Source: Methanobacteriota archaeon
Lineage (GTDB): Archaea > Thermoplasmatota > Thermoplasmata > RBG-16-68-12
Assembly: GCA_005878385.1 (NCBI GenBank)
Contig: VBMN01000059.1
Coordinates: 1-35,118, forward strand
Direction: 5' to 3'
Length of the DNA stretch: 35,118 nt
The notes beneath the pieces are model-generated. The model made no database searches. It was not told the DNA's origin and saw only the letters and a program-made list of their open reading frames with translations. This document shows positions 1 through 7,541 of this stretch, one piece after another (position 1 is the first letter of the stretch; each line of letters begins with the position of its first letter). Made by a program: the position numbers and the translations under genes.

Positions 1-52
1 TCTAATGAACGTTTGCTCGCTCTGTACATTCAGGACCGTTTGGCCCTGCAGG

Positions 53-916
53 TCAGGTCGCGGCCAGGAGGGTCGCGACTTCTCCAGGGTACTGGGCGAC
101 CGGCACGCCGGCATCCTCAAAGGCCTTCGTCTTCGACTCTGCTGTGCCTTTTCCGGCCTGGATGATCGCCCCCGCGTGCCCCATCCGTTTGCCAGGGGGC
201 GCGGTGCGTCCTGCGACGTAGGCGACCACGGGTTTCGTCACTTTCTTTTTGATGAAATCTGCTGCCTCTTCTTCTGCGGTTCCGCCGATTTCGCCAACGA
301 GGACGATCCGTCTTGTTTTGCGGTCCTTCTGGAACAACGTCAGAGCCTCGACCATATTCGTGCCGTTGATCGGATCCCCGCCGATGCCCACGCAGGTCGA
401 TTGACCGAAACCCGCTTGGCTCATCGCGTACACGATCTCGTAGGTGAGCGTGCCGCTCCGGGATATCACGCCGGTGTCCCCTTCTTTGAAAATGAGGTTC
501 GGGATGATGCCCATCTTCGCCTCCCCCGGGGAAGCGATGCCGGGGCAGTTCGGCCCGATCACCGTGACACCTTTGCTGCGAGCGTAGGGGATGAAGTCGA
601 GGCAATCGTGAAAGGGAATGCGCTCCGTAATGATCACGACGAGCTTGATCCCCGCTTCGATTGCCTCTACGGCCGCATCCTTCGCGTACGGGGCGGGGAC
701 GAACAAGATCGACGCGTTCGCCTTTCGCCGGAGGACCGCATCCCGTACCCGATCAAAGACGGGAACCCCCTCGATCTTTGTGCCGGCTTTGCCCGGCGTC
801 ACACCCGCCACGACCTTCGTCCCAAAGTCCCGCATCGCACGCGTGTGGAACTGCCCTTGATGACCCGTGATGCCTTGGACGACAACGCGGGCCTTCTTTG
901 TCAGGAGGACGGCCAA
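53..916 (-). CDS. sucD: Succinyl-CoA synthetase (ligase), alpha subunit
   Basis: Alpha subunit of the succinate-CoA ligase, which interconverts succinyl-CoA and succinate with formation of a nucleoside triphosphate; cytoplasmic, TCA cycle. The 287-residue length matches the family (about 290). The N-terminal part is a CoA-binding Rossmann domain. Visible motifs are GPNCPG (121-126), SRSGTLTYE (152-160) and the phosphohistidine loop GHAGAII with active-site His247. The start is TTG at 914-916, one base after the TGA stop of sucC (918-920), so the two subunits are translationally coupled in one operon. The 52 bases downstream of the stop hold no visible gene. Nucleotide specificity (ADP or GDP) cannot be read from the sequence. 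Confidence 0.96.
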   Translation of the reverse strand: MAVLLTKKARVVVQGITGHQGQFHTRAMRDFGTKVVAGVTPGKAGTKIEGVPVFDRVRDAVLRRKANASILFVPAPYAKDAAVEAIEAGIKLVVIITERIPFHDCLDFIPYARSKGVTVIGPNCPGIASPGEAKMGIIPNLIFKEGDTGVISRSGTLTYEIVYAMSQAGFGQSTCVGIGGDPINGTNMVEALTLFQKDRKTRRIVLVGEIGGTAEEEAADFIKKKVTKPVVAYVAGRTAPPGKRMGHAGAIIQAGKGTAESKTKAFEDAGVPVAQYPGEVATLLAAT

Positions 917-917
917 C

Positions 918-2027
918 TCAGGGGCCCCCCGCTTTGAGCTTCACCGCAAGTTCGGCGGCCTCCTCGATCGTCTCCGCGGCGTGGCTGCCAATGGACCCGA
1001 GGATTTCCTTCGCCGCGGCTTCGTTCACGCCCTTGATCCGTGCGACGACAGGGATCTTCGCTTGCATCTCCTCGAGAGCCTGTTTCACACCGGTCGCGAC
1101 CGTGTCCGCCTTCGTGATTCCGCCAAAGATATTCACCAGGATCACCGACGGGCGCGCCTTGATGAGGAGCTCGAAGGCCTCTTTGACTTTCGCCGGATCA
1201 TCGGTCCCTCCGAGATCCAGAAACACGCCACCCTGTCCGCCTTTCAGATTCAGCGCGTCGAGCGTCGCCATCGTGAGACCGGCGCCATTCGCGATCACTC
1301 CGATGTCGCCGTCCAGCTGGATGAACACGATCCCCTTCTCGTGGGCCTCCTGCTCCAGGGGCGTGCGGTCTTGGTCGAGGTTCGCATATTCCGGATGCCG
1401 GTATTCGGCGTTGTCGTCGATCACGAGCTTCGCGTCACCCGCTACGACGCGCCCGTCCCCCGTCACGATGAGAGGGTTGATTTCCACAAGCTCGGCATCC
1501 TCCTTTCGGAAAAGATCGTACACGCGGCGGGCGATCGCCGCGACCTGTTCACCGATCTCCTTGTCCAGCGAGAGGCCAGCCTGGAGCGATCGGATCACGT
1601 ATGGCTGGAGACCGACCATGGCGGGAATGTGTTCCATGTAGAGGTCCTGCCGCGGGACATCCTCCACGTCCATGCCGCCCATCGCGGTCGCCATCAGGAG
1701 CGGCTCGCGCGCGGACCGGTCGATCGTGAGTCCCAGGTAGAGTTCCTTCGCGATGTTGAGCCGCTCCTCCAGGTACACCTGCTTCACGCGGTACCCGTGG
1801 ATGTCCATGCCGAGTATCTCGTCCGCGACCCGGCGCGCTTCGTCCAAGGTCTCCGCCGGTCGGATTCCGCCGGCTTTCCCGCGGCCACCCACGAGTACCT
1901 GGGCCTTCACCATGCAGGGGAGGGGAGGGTCGACGATGTCCTCGGGACGAGACGCCAGGACGCCGCGAGGGACCGGGATTCCATAGCGTGCGAAGATTTC
2001 CTTCGCCTTTTGTTCGAGGAACTTCAT
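918..2027 (-). CDS. sucC: Succinyl-CoA synthetase (ligase), beta subunit
   Basis: Beta subunit (ATP-grasp) of succinyl-CoA synthetase; binds nucleotide and partners with SucD encoded immediately downstream. It has 369 residues, slightly shorter than the bacterial ~388. The ATP-grasp glycine-rich segment GGRGKAGG lies at 47-54. The C-terminal ligase/CoA-binding domain carries the motifs [11 protein letters not shown] and [14 protein letters not shown] typical of SucC. The start is ATG at 2025-2027. The gap to ilvE upstream is 60 bases with only a weak TATA-like stretch, so the gene may be read through from ilvE. The pair ilvE-sucC-sucD would link amino-acid carbon skeletons to the TCA cycle, but co-transcription is inferred. 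Confidence 0.96.
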   Translation of the reverse strand: MKFLEQKAKEIFARYGIPVPRGVLASRPEDIVDPPLPCMVKAQVLVGGRGKAGGIRPAETLDEARRVADEILGMDIHGYRVKQVYLEERLNIAKELYLGLTIDRSAREPLLMATAMGGMDVEDVPRQDLYMEHIPAMVGLQPYVIRSLQAGLSLDKEIGEQVAAIARRVYDLFRKEDAELVEINPLIVTGDGRVVAGDAKLVIDDNAEYRHPEYANLDQDRTPLEQEAHEKGIVFIQLDGDIGVIANGAGLTMATLDALNLKGGQGGVFLDLGGTDDPAKVKEAFELLIKARPSVILVNIFGGITKADTVATGVKQALEEMQAKIPVVARIKGVNEAAAKEILGSIGSHAAETIEEAAELAVKLKAGGP

Positions 2028-2087
2028 CGCGGACCGCCCCGGCGATGACGACGGTCTCCTTTAGATTTGCCTTCGCGGCCGGATTCG

Positions 2088-2963
2088 TCAGATGGGGGTT
2101 CCCGTCGACATCACGAGGTCTCGAAAGGCCTTCATGATCCTCTTCGTCGTCGGCCCGGGCTTGCCGTCGCCGATCGTTCGGCCGTCGACCTCGACGACCG
2201 GTGCGACTTCTGCCGCGGAACCCGTGATGAAGGCCTCATCCGCCGCCCACATGTCGTAGAGGGTGAAGAATTGCTCCTTCGAATCCAGGTCGAGCGTCGG
2301 GGCGAGCTCGAGGACGGTCTCGCGAGTCACTCCAGGAAGGTTCGTGGACGTGAATGGCGTCACAATCGTATGGTTGCGGACGATGAAGACGTTCTCCGCG
2401 CTCGCTTCCGACACATACCCGTGGATGTCGAGCATGAGGGCCTCGTCCGCTCCGTATTGATTGGCCTCCACCTTCGCCATGATGTTGTTCAGGTAGTTCA
2501 GGGACTTGATGGAAGGGCTGAGGCTCTGCGGTGGTACGCGCCGATAGGAAGACGTCACGACCTTGAGACCGCGCTCGTAGACCTTACCGAGGAGATTGAT
2601 GCTCGGCTGTGCGATGACGACGATACTCGGTCCGGACTTGCACTTCCGCGGATCTAGGCCGAGATCCCCCGGTCCGCGCGTAATGATGGGACGAATGTAC
2701 CCTTCTTTGATGTCGTTGCGCCGGCATGTATCGAGGACGATTTTCGCGACCTCGCCTTTCGTGTGCGGGATCTTGAGGTCAATCGCCTTCGCACTGTGGA
2801 ACAGCCGGTCCATGTGGCGCTCGAGTTTGAACACTCGGCCGTTGTACGCCCGAATGCCTTCGAAGACCCCGTCCCCGTACAGGAGGCCGTGGTCGAAGAC
2901 GCTGAGCTTCGCCTCCGATTGGGGGAGGAACTTACCGTTAATGTAGACACTCAACTCCATCAT
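2088..2963 (-). CDS. ilvE: Branched-chain amino acid aminotransferase (class IV, PLP)
   Basis: Fold-type IV PLP aminotransferase, transferring amino groups between Leu/Ile/Val (or related substrates) and 2-oxoglutarate. Typical features are the N-terminal VYINGKFLP strand, FDHGLLYGDGVFEGIRAY, the catalytic lysine in SIKSLNYLNN (about residue 153) and the cofactor region EASAENVFIV. A reading frame extends to a GTG at 2999, but family alignment begins at the Met pair at 2963/2960. A TATA-like AAAGTATTTT at 3001-3010 would place transcription start near 2975, which also favours the downstream start. This gives 291 residues, within the usual range. D-amino acid transaminase or aminodeoxychorismate lyase are less likely because the general architecture is IlvE-like. 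Confidence 0.92.
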   Translation of the reverse strand: MMELSVYINGKFLPQSEAKLSVFDHGLLYGDGVFEGIRAYNGRVFKLERHMDRLFHSAKAIDLKIPHTKGEVAKIVLDTCRRNDIKEGYIRPIITRGPGDLGLDPRKCKSGPSIVVIAQPSINLLGKVYERGLKVVTSSYRRVPPQSLSPSIKSLNYLNNIMAKVEANQYGADEALMLDIHGYVSEASAENVFIVRNHTIVTPFTSTNLPGVTRETVLELAPTLDLDSKEQFFTLYDMWAADEAFITGSAAEVAPVVEVDGRTIGDGKPGPTTKRIMKAFRDLVMSTGTPI

Positions 2964-3000
2964 GCGGCCCCCGACTGCGTATGTATTCATCGCCTTCACT

Positions 3001-3010
3001 AAAATACTTT
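3001..3010 (-). promoter_or_regulatory. TATA-like box of ilvE
   Basis: Reads AAAGTATTTT on the minus strand, about 40 bases upstream of the chosen ilvE start. Its position decides against the longer GTG start at 2999. Prediction by eye only. Confidence 0.4.
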
Positions 3011-3035
3011 GGTCTCGAATCTACGGGCAGCGTCG

Positions 3036-3917
3036 TCAGCGGAACTTTTCTCCCGTGAGTCGCTCGAACAGACCCACGTAGAGATCGCTCACCTGCTTCG
3101 TCACGTCGTCCGGGAGAGGCGGGATGTCCGGCTCGGGTTTCCCGGCGGCCCGGGCATCCATCAGCGACTGATGGTACCCGATCTTTCGGTAGTACTGCCG
3201 GACGAATTCCTTACTGAGTTCGACTTGTTTTCCTCTCTCATACTCGGACCGATCCCAGAACCGATCCTCGTCCGCCGTGCCGAAGGTATCGACGAGCATG
3301 AGCCGCCGCTCGCCGTCCATGGCGAACTCTTTCTTCCCGTCGACATGGATGAGCCCTCTTCGTTTCACCTCGTCGTTCAGGCGCGAATCAATCATGACGA
3401 CGGAATCGACCATCGTGTCATATTCGCGAGGACTGAGCTTCGAGATCGCGAGGGCCTCCTTCGTCGTGAGCTCTCGGTCCACCTTCTCCAGTTTGGTCGT
3501 GACCTCCACGAACGGTTTCGGGAGCGGCTCTCCGTAACGAGGCGTCCGGCCGGGTGGAAATCCCGCGTCTTCGGGTCGAATCCGCCCCTCCTTGAGGCGG
3601 TCGTGAAACGATCCCGCGACATAGTACCGAGCGATCACCTCGAGCGGGATGAGGAAGTTCGTCGTCTTCGACGTGATCTTGTCGTAGTCCGGGATCACCT
3701 GGACGCGGCGTACCCGCATGCGGTTCCCGCCTTCGAGCCGGAGGAAATGTGTCCGGATCCCCAAGTCCGCCACGACCTGGAACCAATGGGCCGAGGTGCG
3801 ACAGAGCGTCTCTCCCTTGTGCGGCACCTTCGTGGGGATGACCTTGTCGAAGACACTAATCTGGTCCGTGAAGAAGAACTCGAGTTCCTCCGGCGAGACC
3901 TCGTAGACCTCCTTCAC
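3036..3917 (-). CDS. purC: SAICAR synthetase (phosphoribosylaminoimidazole-succinocarboxamide synthase)
   Basis: Purine biosynthesis enzyme joining CAIR and aspartate with ATP to give SAICAR. Recognised from FTDQISVFDKVIP, KGETLCRTSAHWF, IPLEVIARYYVAGS and the SKLSPREYDTM region near 160-170. The coordinates given run from the first canonical start (GTG, 3915-3917). However, the same frame upstream encodes IRFLRKGKVKEVYE, which is the conserved N-terminal nucleotide-binding GKxKxVY motif of the family. The real protein should therefore begin about 8 or more codons earlier. No ATG, GTG, TTG or CTG exists in frame between 3917 and the upstream in-frame stop near 4071. The best-placed candidate is ATT at 3939-3941. 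Function is certain; the start is not. Confidence 0.93.
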   Translation of the reverse strand: MKEVYEVSPEELEFFFTDQISVFDKVIPTKVPHKGETLCRTSAHWFQVVADLGIRTHFLRLEGGNRMRVRRVQVIPDYDKITSKTTNFLIPLEVIARYYVAGSFHDRLKEGRIRPEDAGFPPGRTPRYGEPLPKPFVEVTTKLEKVDRELTTKEALAISKLSPREYDTMVDSVVMIDSRLNDEVKRRGLIHVDGKKEFAMDGERRLMLVDTFGTADEDRFWDRSEYERGKQVELSKEFVRQYYRKIGYHQSLMDARAAGKPEPDIPPLPDDVTKQVSDLYVGLFERLTGEKFR

Positions 3918-3976
3918 CTTGCCCTTCCGAAGGAACCGAATCGTCCCGCCCCGGAAGCGGAAGATGAACGCACTTC

Positions 3977-5032
3977 TTAGGGGTTTTGGTTCTCCCGGTA
4001 CTCGAGATGCTCCGCGACCTCGTCGGCGAGCTCGGGGCCGAAGTGCTTCCGCAGGAGTTGGAGGCCCAGGTCAATCGAGGCGGTGACGCCGCCGGCCGTC
4101 GTCACCAGGCCATCCTCGACGATCCGTTGGTCGACGACCTGTGCAGTCCCGCGAAGTTCGTCCATTGCGCTCCGGTGCGTGGTCGCCTTGCGTCCCGCGA
4201 GGAGACCCGCGGCCATCAGGATCAGCGCTCCGGTGCAGACGCTGGCCACGGGTTTCTCCGTTCCGAAATCCAGAAGGGATTGCAACCACTCGGAGTCTTT
4301 CACGACTTCCGCTCGACCTTGCCCCCCGGGCACGATCACGAGATCCAGATCCGCCAGATCCCGTCGAACCTCGTGCGCGAGGAACTTCATCCCGAGGGCG
4401 CCCGTGATCTGCTCCTTCAACGCTCGGAAACGCACCGTGAGATCGAGCGGCGGATGCAGTTGCTTCGCCTTGGCGAGGACCTCGTACACGCCCACCGCGT
4501 CGAGTTCCTCGACTCCGTCGAACAGGACCGCGATAATCTCGTCCTTGCGGATCCCCCATTTTGCCGCGAGCTCTCGGACGATTTCGCCTTTCCGTCGGGG
4601 GCTCACATGGATCGTCACCGCGCCCGTGAAGATGCCGTCCTCATAGTGGAATTCGTTGCTGAACACCGTGTCCGCATCGAACAGGGCGAGGGCCGATTCC
4701 GCGACCTCCCGCGGACCCCCGGTGACCAGGACGACCTTACTCGACTCGGCCTGCAACCAGGGCACGAACTCCTTCGCGCCCGGCATCGGTCGGAGTTCTC
4801 TCGCCGCTCGTATGATTTGCGCTTGCGTGAGTCCCCGGAGGCGTTGCGCCCGCATCCGGAATCCCTCTTCCCAATCGATGTGTCCGTCGATCCCCGCCTG
4901 CGTGATCGCGGCGACTTCCTCCTCCTTGCCGAGGAGGGCGGCGAGTTCGGGCAGGAACTCGTTGAAAATCAGTGTGTTCTCTAAGTCGAAAACAACGAGC
5001 TTCAGTTGCGAGTGCCCTATCCCAGGAGACAA
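3977..5032 (-). CDS. Fusion of a HAD (SerB-like) phosphatase N-half and a DJ-1/PfpI domain
   Basis: Chimeric protein of 351 residues. Residues 10-167 are a SerB-like HAD domain: motif I appears as FDLENTL (Asp16, with Glu18 where a second Asp is usual), motif II as VLVTGG (Thr104), and motif III as a Lys near 148 in SPRRKGE. Where HAD motif IV (GDxxxD, metal binding) should follow DEIIAV, the sequence continues as LFDGVEELDAVG, the start of a DJ-1/PfpI domain of the isonitrile hydratase/AraC-type subgroup. That domain (about 166-350) has nucleophile Cys266 in SVCTGAL, then AGLLAGRKATTH and DGLVTTAGGVTASIDLGL. The HAD half probably lacks phosphatase activity; the DJ-1 half looks intact. The start is TTG at 5030-5032, just after a TATA-like CATATAA (about 5039-5045), so the true start may be slightly downstream. 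Substrates are unknown. Confidence 0.85.
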   Translation of the reverse strand: MSPGIGHSQLKLVVFDLENTLIFNEFLPELAALLGKEEEVAAITQAGIDGHIDWEEGFRMRAQRLRGLTQAQIIRAARELRPMPGAKEFVPWLQAESSKVVLVTGGPREVAESALALFDADTVFSNEFHYEDGIFTGAVTIHVSPRRKGEIVRELAAKWGIRKDEIIAVLFDGVEELDAVGVYEVLAKAKQLHPPLDLTVRFRALKEQITGALGMKFLAHEVRRDLADLDLVIVPGGQGRAEVVKDSEWLQSLLDFGTEKPVASVCTGALILMAAGLLAGRKATTHRSAMDELRGTAQVVDQRIVEDGLVTTAGGVTASIDLGLQLLRKHFGPELADEVAEHLEYRENQNP

Positions 5033-5094
5033 CAGGGGTTATATGAGTCCTCTCTCGGGCGGTGCGCGACATGGCACGAGAGCAGCGGGGAGTT

Positions 5095-5844
5095 TCAGAA
5101 GACTTCCATGTCTCCGTGGACTTCGAGTCCCTGATCCGTGATGCTGTACGGTTTCACAGATCGCGGGTGCTTGAGCCGCCGCATCTTGATGACCTGGATC
5201 ACGAGCTGAACCTCGCCGTTCTCTCGCTCGTTGAAGCGCATGCCGATCACGCCGTCCGAGACGTACTCCACGAGGCCGTCCCGAGAGGACCGCGGGTTTT
5301 CGTCCTTCACCTCCGCCGTGAAGACGCAGGTGGCCCCGGTGGACTTGAGCTGCTTGCATAACGCGAACAGCTTCTCCCGCCGTTCGGTGTCGTCGGCGAA
5401 AAGCATGTTCAGCAAGCTGATCGAATCGATCGCGACGCGGGAGGCGCCGCTTCGCTTGATGAAATCCGGAAGCTCGGAGCGAATCCGGGTGACGGTCGTC
5501 TTCGCGTCCACCGGCTCGAGTTTCACGATGTGGAGCTTCTTTTCCTTCAGATACCGTTTGAGATCCCAACCGAACGACGCGGCGTTTGCGACCACGGAAT
5601 CGACGTCCTCCTCAAGGGAGATGAAGACCGCTTTCTCTCCGTTGATCAGGCCCTGCATGAGGAACTGCAGAGCGAACGTGGTCTTGCCGGTCCCGAAGGA
5701 ACCGAGGACCGTGATGATGTGTCCCGCCGGGACGCCGCGGCCGAGCATCTCGTCGAGCCCGTCGATCCCTGTGAGCACAAACCCTTCTTGGATTCCTTCG
5801 TCTGTCGCTTCCGTCGCTTTGGGAGCTGCTTCCGCGTCCGCCAT
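5095..5844 (-). CDS. KaiC/RadA-family ATPase (catalytically intact member)
   Basis: Single-domain RecA-fold ATPase of the archaeal KaiC-like (RAD55) group, 249 residues. The Walker A loop is GSFGTGKT (48-55). The catalytic acidic pair is in FISLEED (Glu78, Glu79). Walker B ends at Asp140 in RVAIDSISLL. The opening GIDGLDEMLGRGVPAGHI is diagnostic of the family. The start ATG (5842-5844) is preceded by a Shine-Dalgarno GAGGTGA. It lies 9 bases downstream of a second, degenerate KaiC homologue, so the two are very likely one operon and may form a hetero-complex. Archaeal single-domain KaiC proteins are linked to signalling and motility regulation (compare ArlH), but no specific role can be assigned here. 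Confidence 0.9.
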   Translation of the reverse strand: MADAEAAPKATEATDEGIQEGFVLTGIDGLDEMLGRGVPAGHIITVLGSFGTGKTTFALQFLMQGLINGEKAVFISLEEDVDSVVANAASFGWDLKRYLKEKKLHIVKLEPVDAKTTVTRIRSELPDFIKRSGASRVAIDSISLLNMLFADDTERREKLFALCKQLKSTGATCVFTAEVKDENPRSSRDGLVEYVSDGVIGMRFNERENGEVQLVIQVIKMRRLKHPRSVKPYSITDQGLEVHGDMEVF

Positions 5845-5853
5845 CTGTTCACC

Positions 5854-6744
5854 TCAGGAGATTCGCTCCATGTAGACGACCACGAGGCCGTTGTTCGCGG
5901 AGACCATCGTCGGGAACCGGGCGATCTTGTCCCGCGGCAGGTGCGGGAGGACACCGGTGAACTTCTCCAGGTACATGTATCGCTGGCGGGTGCTCGAACG
6001 GGGCGAAGTCCGCCATTCGAACACGAGGCAGCCATCCGTGCTGTCCATGAGCAACTGCTCCTGGCGGCGTTCGAGGATGCCCCGCGTCAGGAGCAGGTAG
6101 ACGAGCCCGTTCCATCGCTTCGCGGCGCGCTGCATCCCCTTGATCGTCGTCACGAGGTCCCGGACCTCGACCAGCTCCGAGATCGCGAGATCCGTCAGGG
6201 AATCGATGACCACCATCGAGTCGTGCGCGTTCTCATCCAGGAAGGTGACGAGCTCCTCCAAGATGTTCGTGGCCGGGAGGTCGAACACGTCCTCCTGTTG
6301 CGTCCACGACGCCGGCACGACACTGTGCCGGAAATACACGCTCGAGAAATCCTTAAAGACCGTGTGGTCCCGGAACGCGCGATAGTAGTCTCCGTTGAAG
6401 GACGTCGCGAGCTCCTGCAGGATGATTTCCTTCGACCGGGAGAAAGTCACATAGCAGACCCGATCCGGGACCTCGGAGTTGTCGCAACGATCGCCGAGGT
6501 AATAGTGACGGGCCTCCGGGCGTTCGTGGACGAGGGCCGTCTTCGACGCGGCCGTGTAGATGTATTCCTGCATCCCTGCCCCGATGTCCCCGCAGAGCAG
6601 AATCGTCGAGCCGCTCGGCAATCCGCCGTCCACGATGCTGTCCAGGTCCGCAATTCCGGTGGGCACCTTCCGGACGCGGGTCGCTTCGAGCGGTTCCGGC
6701 AGAGCGTCCACGCTGAGGAAGGCGCTCTCTCTCGTTAGAGCCAT
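5854..6744 (-). CDS. Degenerate KaiC-family protein (pseudo-ATPase)
   Basis: KaiC-like protein of 296 residues, recognised from the N-terminal KVPTGIADLDSIVDGGLPSGSTILLCG and the Walker B-like SMVVIDSLTDLAISEL (Asp181). The P-loop is GDIGAGMQ (52-59): the invariant Lys-Thr is replaced by Met-Gln. The catalytic Glu pair is also missing (TFSRSKE where the partner has ISLEED). It probably does not hydrolyse ATP. The frame is open to 6831, but the ATG at 6744 is chosen because it starts just ahead of family similarity and lies 34 bases from a TATA-like CTTTATGG (6775-6782). It is followed after 9 bases by the intact KaiC gene, so a regulator/partner role for this protein is the simplest inference. 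Confidence 0.82.
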   Translation of the reverse strand: MALTRESAFLSVDALPEPLEATRVRKVPTGIADLDSIVDGGLPSGSTILLCGDIGAGMQEYIYTAASKTALVHERPEARHYYLGDRCDNSEVPDRVCYVTFSRSKEIILQELATSFNGDYYRAFRDHTVFKDFSSVYFRHSVVPASWTQQEDVFDLPATNILEELVTFLDENAHDSMVVIDSLTDLAISELVEVRDLVTTIKGMQRAAKRWNGLVYLLLTRGILERRQEQLLMDSTDGCLVFEWRTSPRSSTRQRYMYLEKFTGVLPHLPRDKIARFPTMVSANNGLVVVYMERIS

Positions 6745-7055
6745 CCCAATCGACCGTGCGAATCCCGCTCGTCCCCATAAAGCACTTTTGTAAAGGGTCC
6801 GCGCGGTGCAGTCCGATCTCGCTGGACGCATAGACGCTCGGCGTCGGCTCGGATCCGACTTTCATTCGTCATACACGATAATGATCGTTGGCGGTCGAAT
6901 CGGACGCTCATGGCAGCGCGCTGCGCTCGGTTTACGGCGTGCACATGTCATCGATCGACGGTGCCACCTGGCCCACTGATTATCACCTCCTGATAGCCAC
7001 ATCGGCACGTTGATGAGATGCACTGGCGCTCGCGTGGCTGTTCCGGAGGGACCAC
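6745..7055. other. Intergenic region between divergent genes (311 bases)
   Basis: Holds the TATA-like box of the degenerate KaiC gene (6775-6782, minus strand), a short imperfect palindrome around CGATAATGATCG (about 6880-6893), and the inverted repeat TATC...GATA at 6981-6995, whose minus strand reads as a strong Shine-Dalgarno. The Shine-Dalgarno GGAGGG for the membrane protein at 7056 is at about 7042-7047. No convincing protein or RNA gene was recognised. Confidence 0.5.
6775..6782 (-). promoter_or_regulatory. TATA-like box of the degenerate KaiC gene
   Basis: CTTTATGG on the minus strand, centred 34 bases upstream of the ATG at 6744, which supports that start over the longer open frame. 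Confidence 0.5.
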
Positions 7056-7535
7056 ATGGCGGCCGTTCGAAATCCTCTCGCGGGCTTCGCGATCACGATC
7101 TTCGGAGCCCTCGCCCTCGCGTTCCTTGTGGGCATCCCAATCCTCTTCCTGCCCCAGGCCGAGTTGGTCTTCTTCTACCTTCCTTTCGCCCTGTTCGGCG
7201 TTGGCATGTTGTCGGGTCGGAGCGGCTTCCTCGGTACGCTCGGGTTCGTGGGTGGAACCCTCGGTGGCTTCGTCGGCGTCTATGTGTTCCAGACGTTGTT
7301 CGTCCCCCAGGGATGGCCGATTTGGCCCGCCGGGTTGGCGATCCTCTTGGATTTCGCGTTCGGGACATTCTGCGGGGCGGGCGGCCTCGTCATGGGGAGG
7401 GTCGGCCTTCGGCGGATTGACCGGATGGCGGAGCACGGAATGAAGATGCGGCGCTGCCTGAAATGCGGCGCGAAGGTCGGCATCGCGGCCCGCAAATGCT
7501 GGTCCTGCCGGGCGTACCTGCCACCGACCGGGTAA
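7056..7535 (+). CDS. Small polytopic membrane protein with C-terminal zinc ribbon
   Basis: 159 residues. About four hydrophobic segments (roughly 8-31, 35-53, 58-78 and 90-114), rich in Gly, Phe and Leu, are followed by a cytoplasmic-looking basic stretch and a C-terminal four-cysteine ribbon CLKC-x10-CWSC (about 132-149). The ATG is preceded by GGAGGG at 8-9 bases, so this is a leadered gene. It ends 6 bases before the convergent RPA-associated gene. The CWSC-type ribbon resembles those of the protein at 11542-11871. The family is not recognised; a membrane-tethered zinc ribbon could act in protein or nucleic acid interaction, but this is inference. Confidence 0.8.
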   Translation: MAAVRNPLAGFAITIFGALALAFLVGIPILFLPQAELVFFYLPFALFGVGMLSGRSGFLGTLGFVGGTLGGFVGVYVFQTLFVPQGWPIWPAGLAILLDFAFGTFCGAGGLVMGRVGLRRIDRMAEHGMKMRRCLKCGAKVGIAARKCWSCRAYLPPTG

Positions 7536-7541
7536 GCGAGT

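Noticed and set aside
5-937. A 310-codon plus-strand frame opposite sucD
   Set aside because: It mirrors the sucD codons, has no recognisable domain, and sucD on the other strand is certain.
6981-6995. ATCACCTCCT resembling the 3' end of 16S rRNA
   Set aside because: Only the anti-Shine-Dalgarno core matches; flanking sequence has no 16S similarity, so it is better read as a Shine-Dalgarno on the minus strand.
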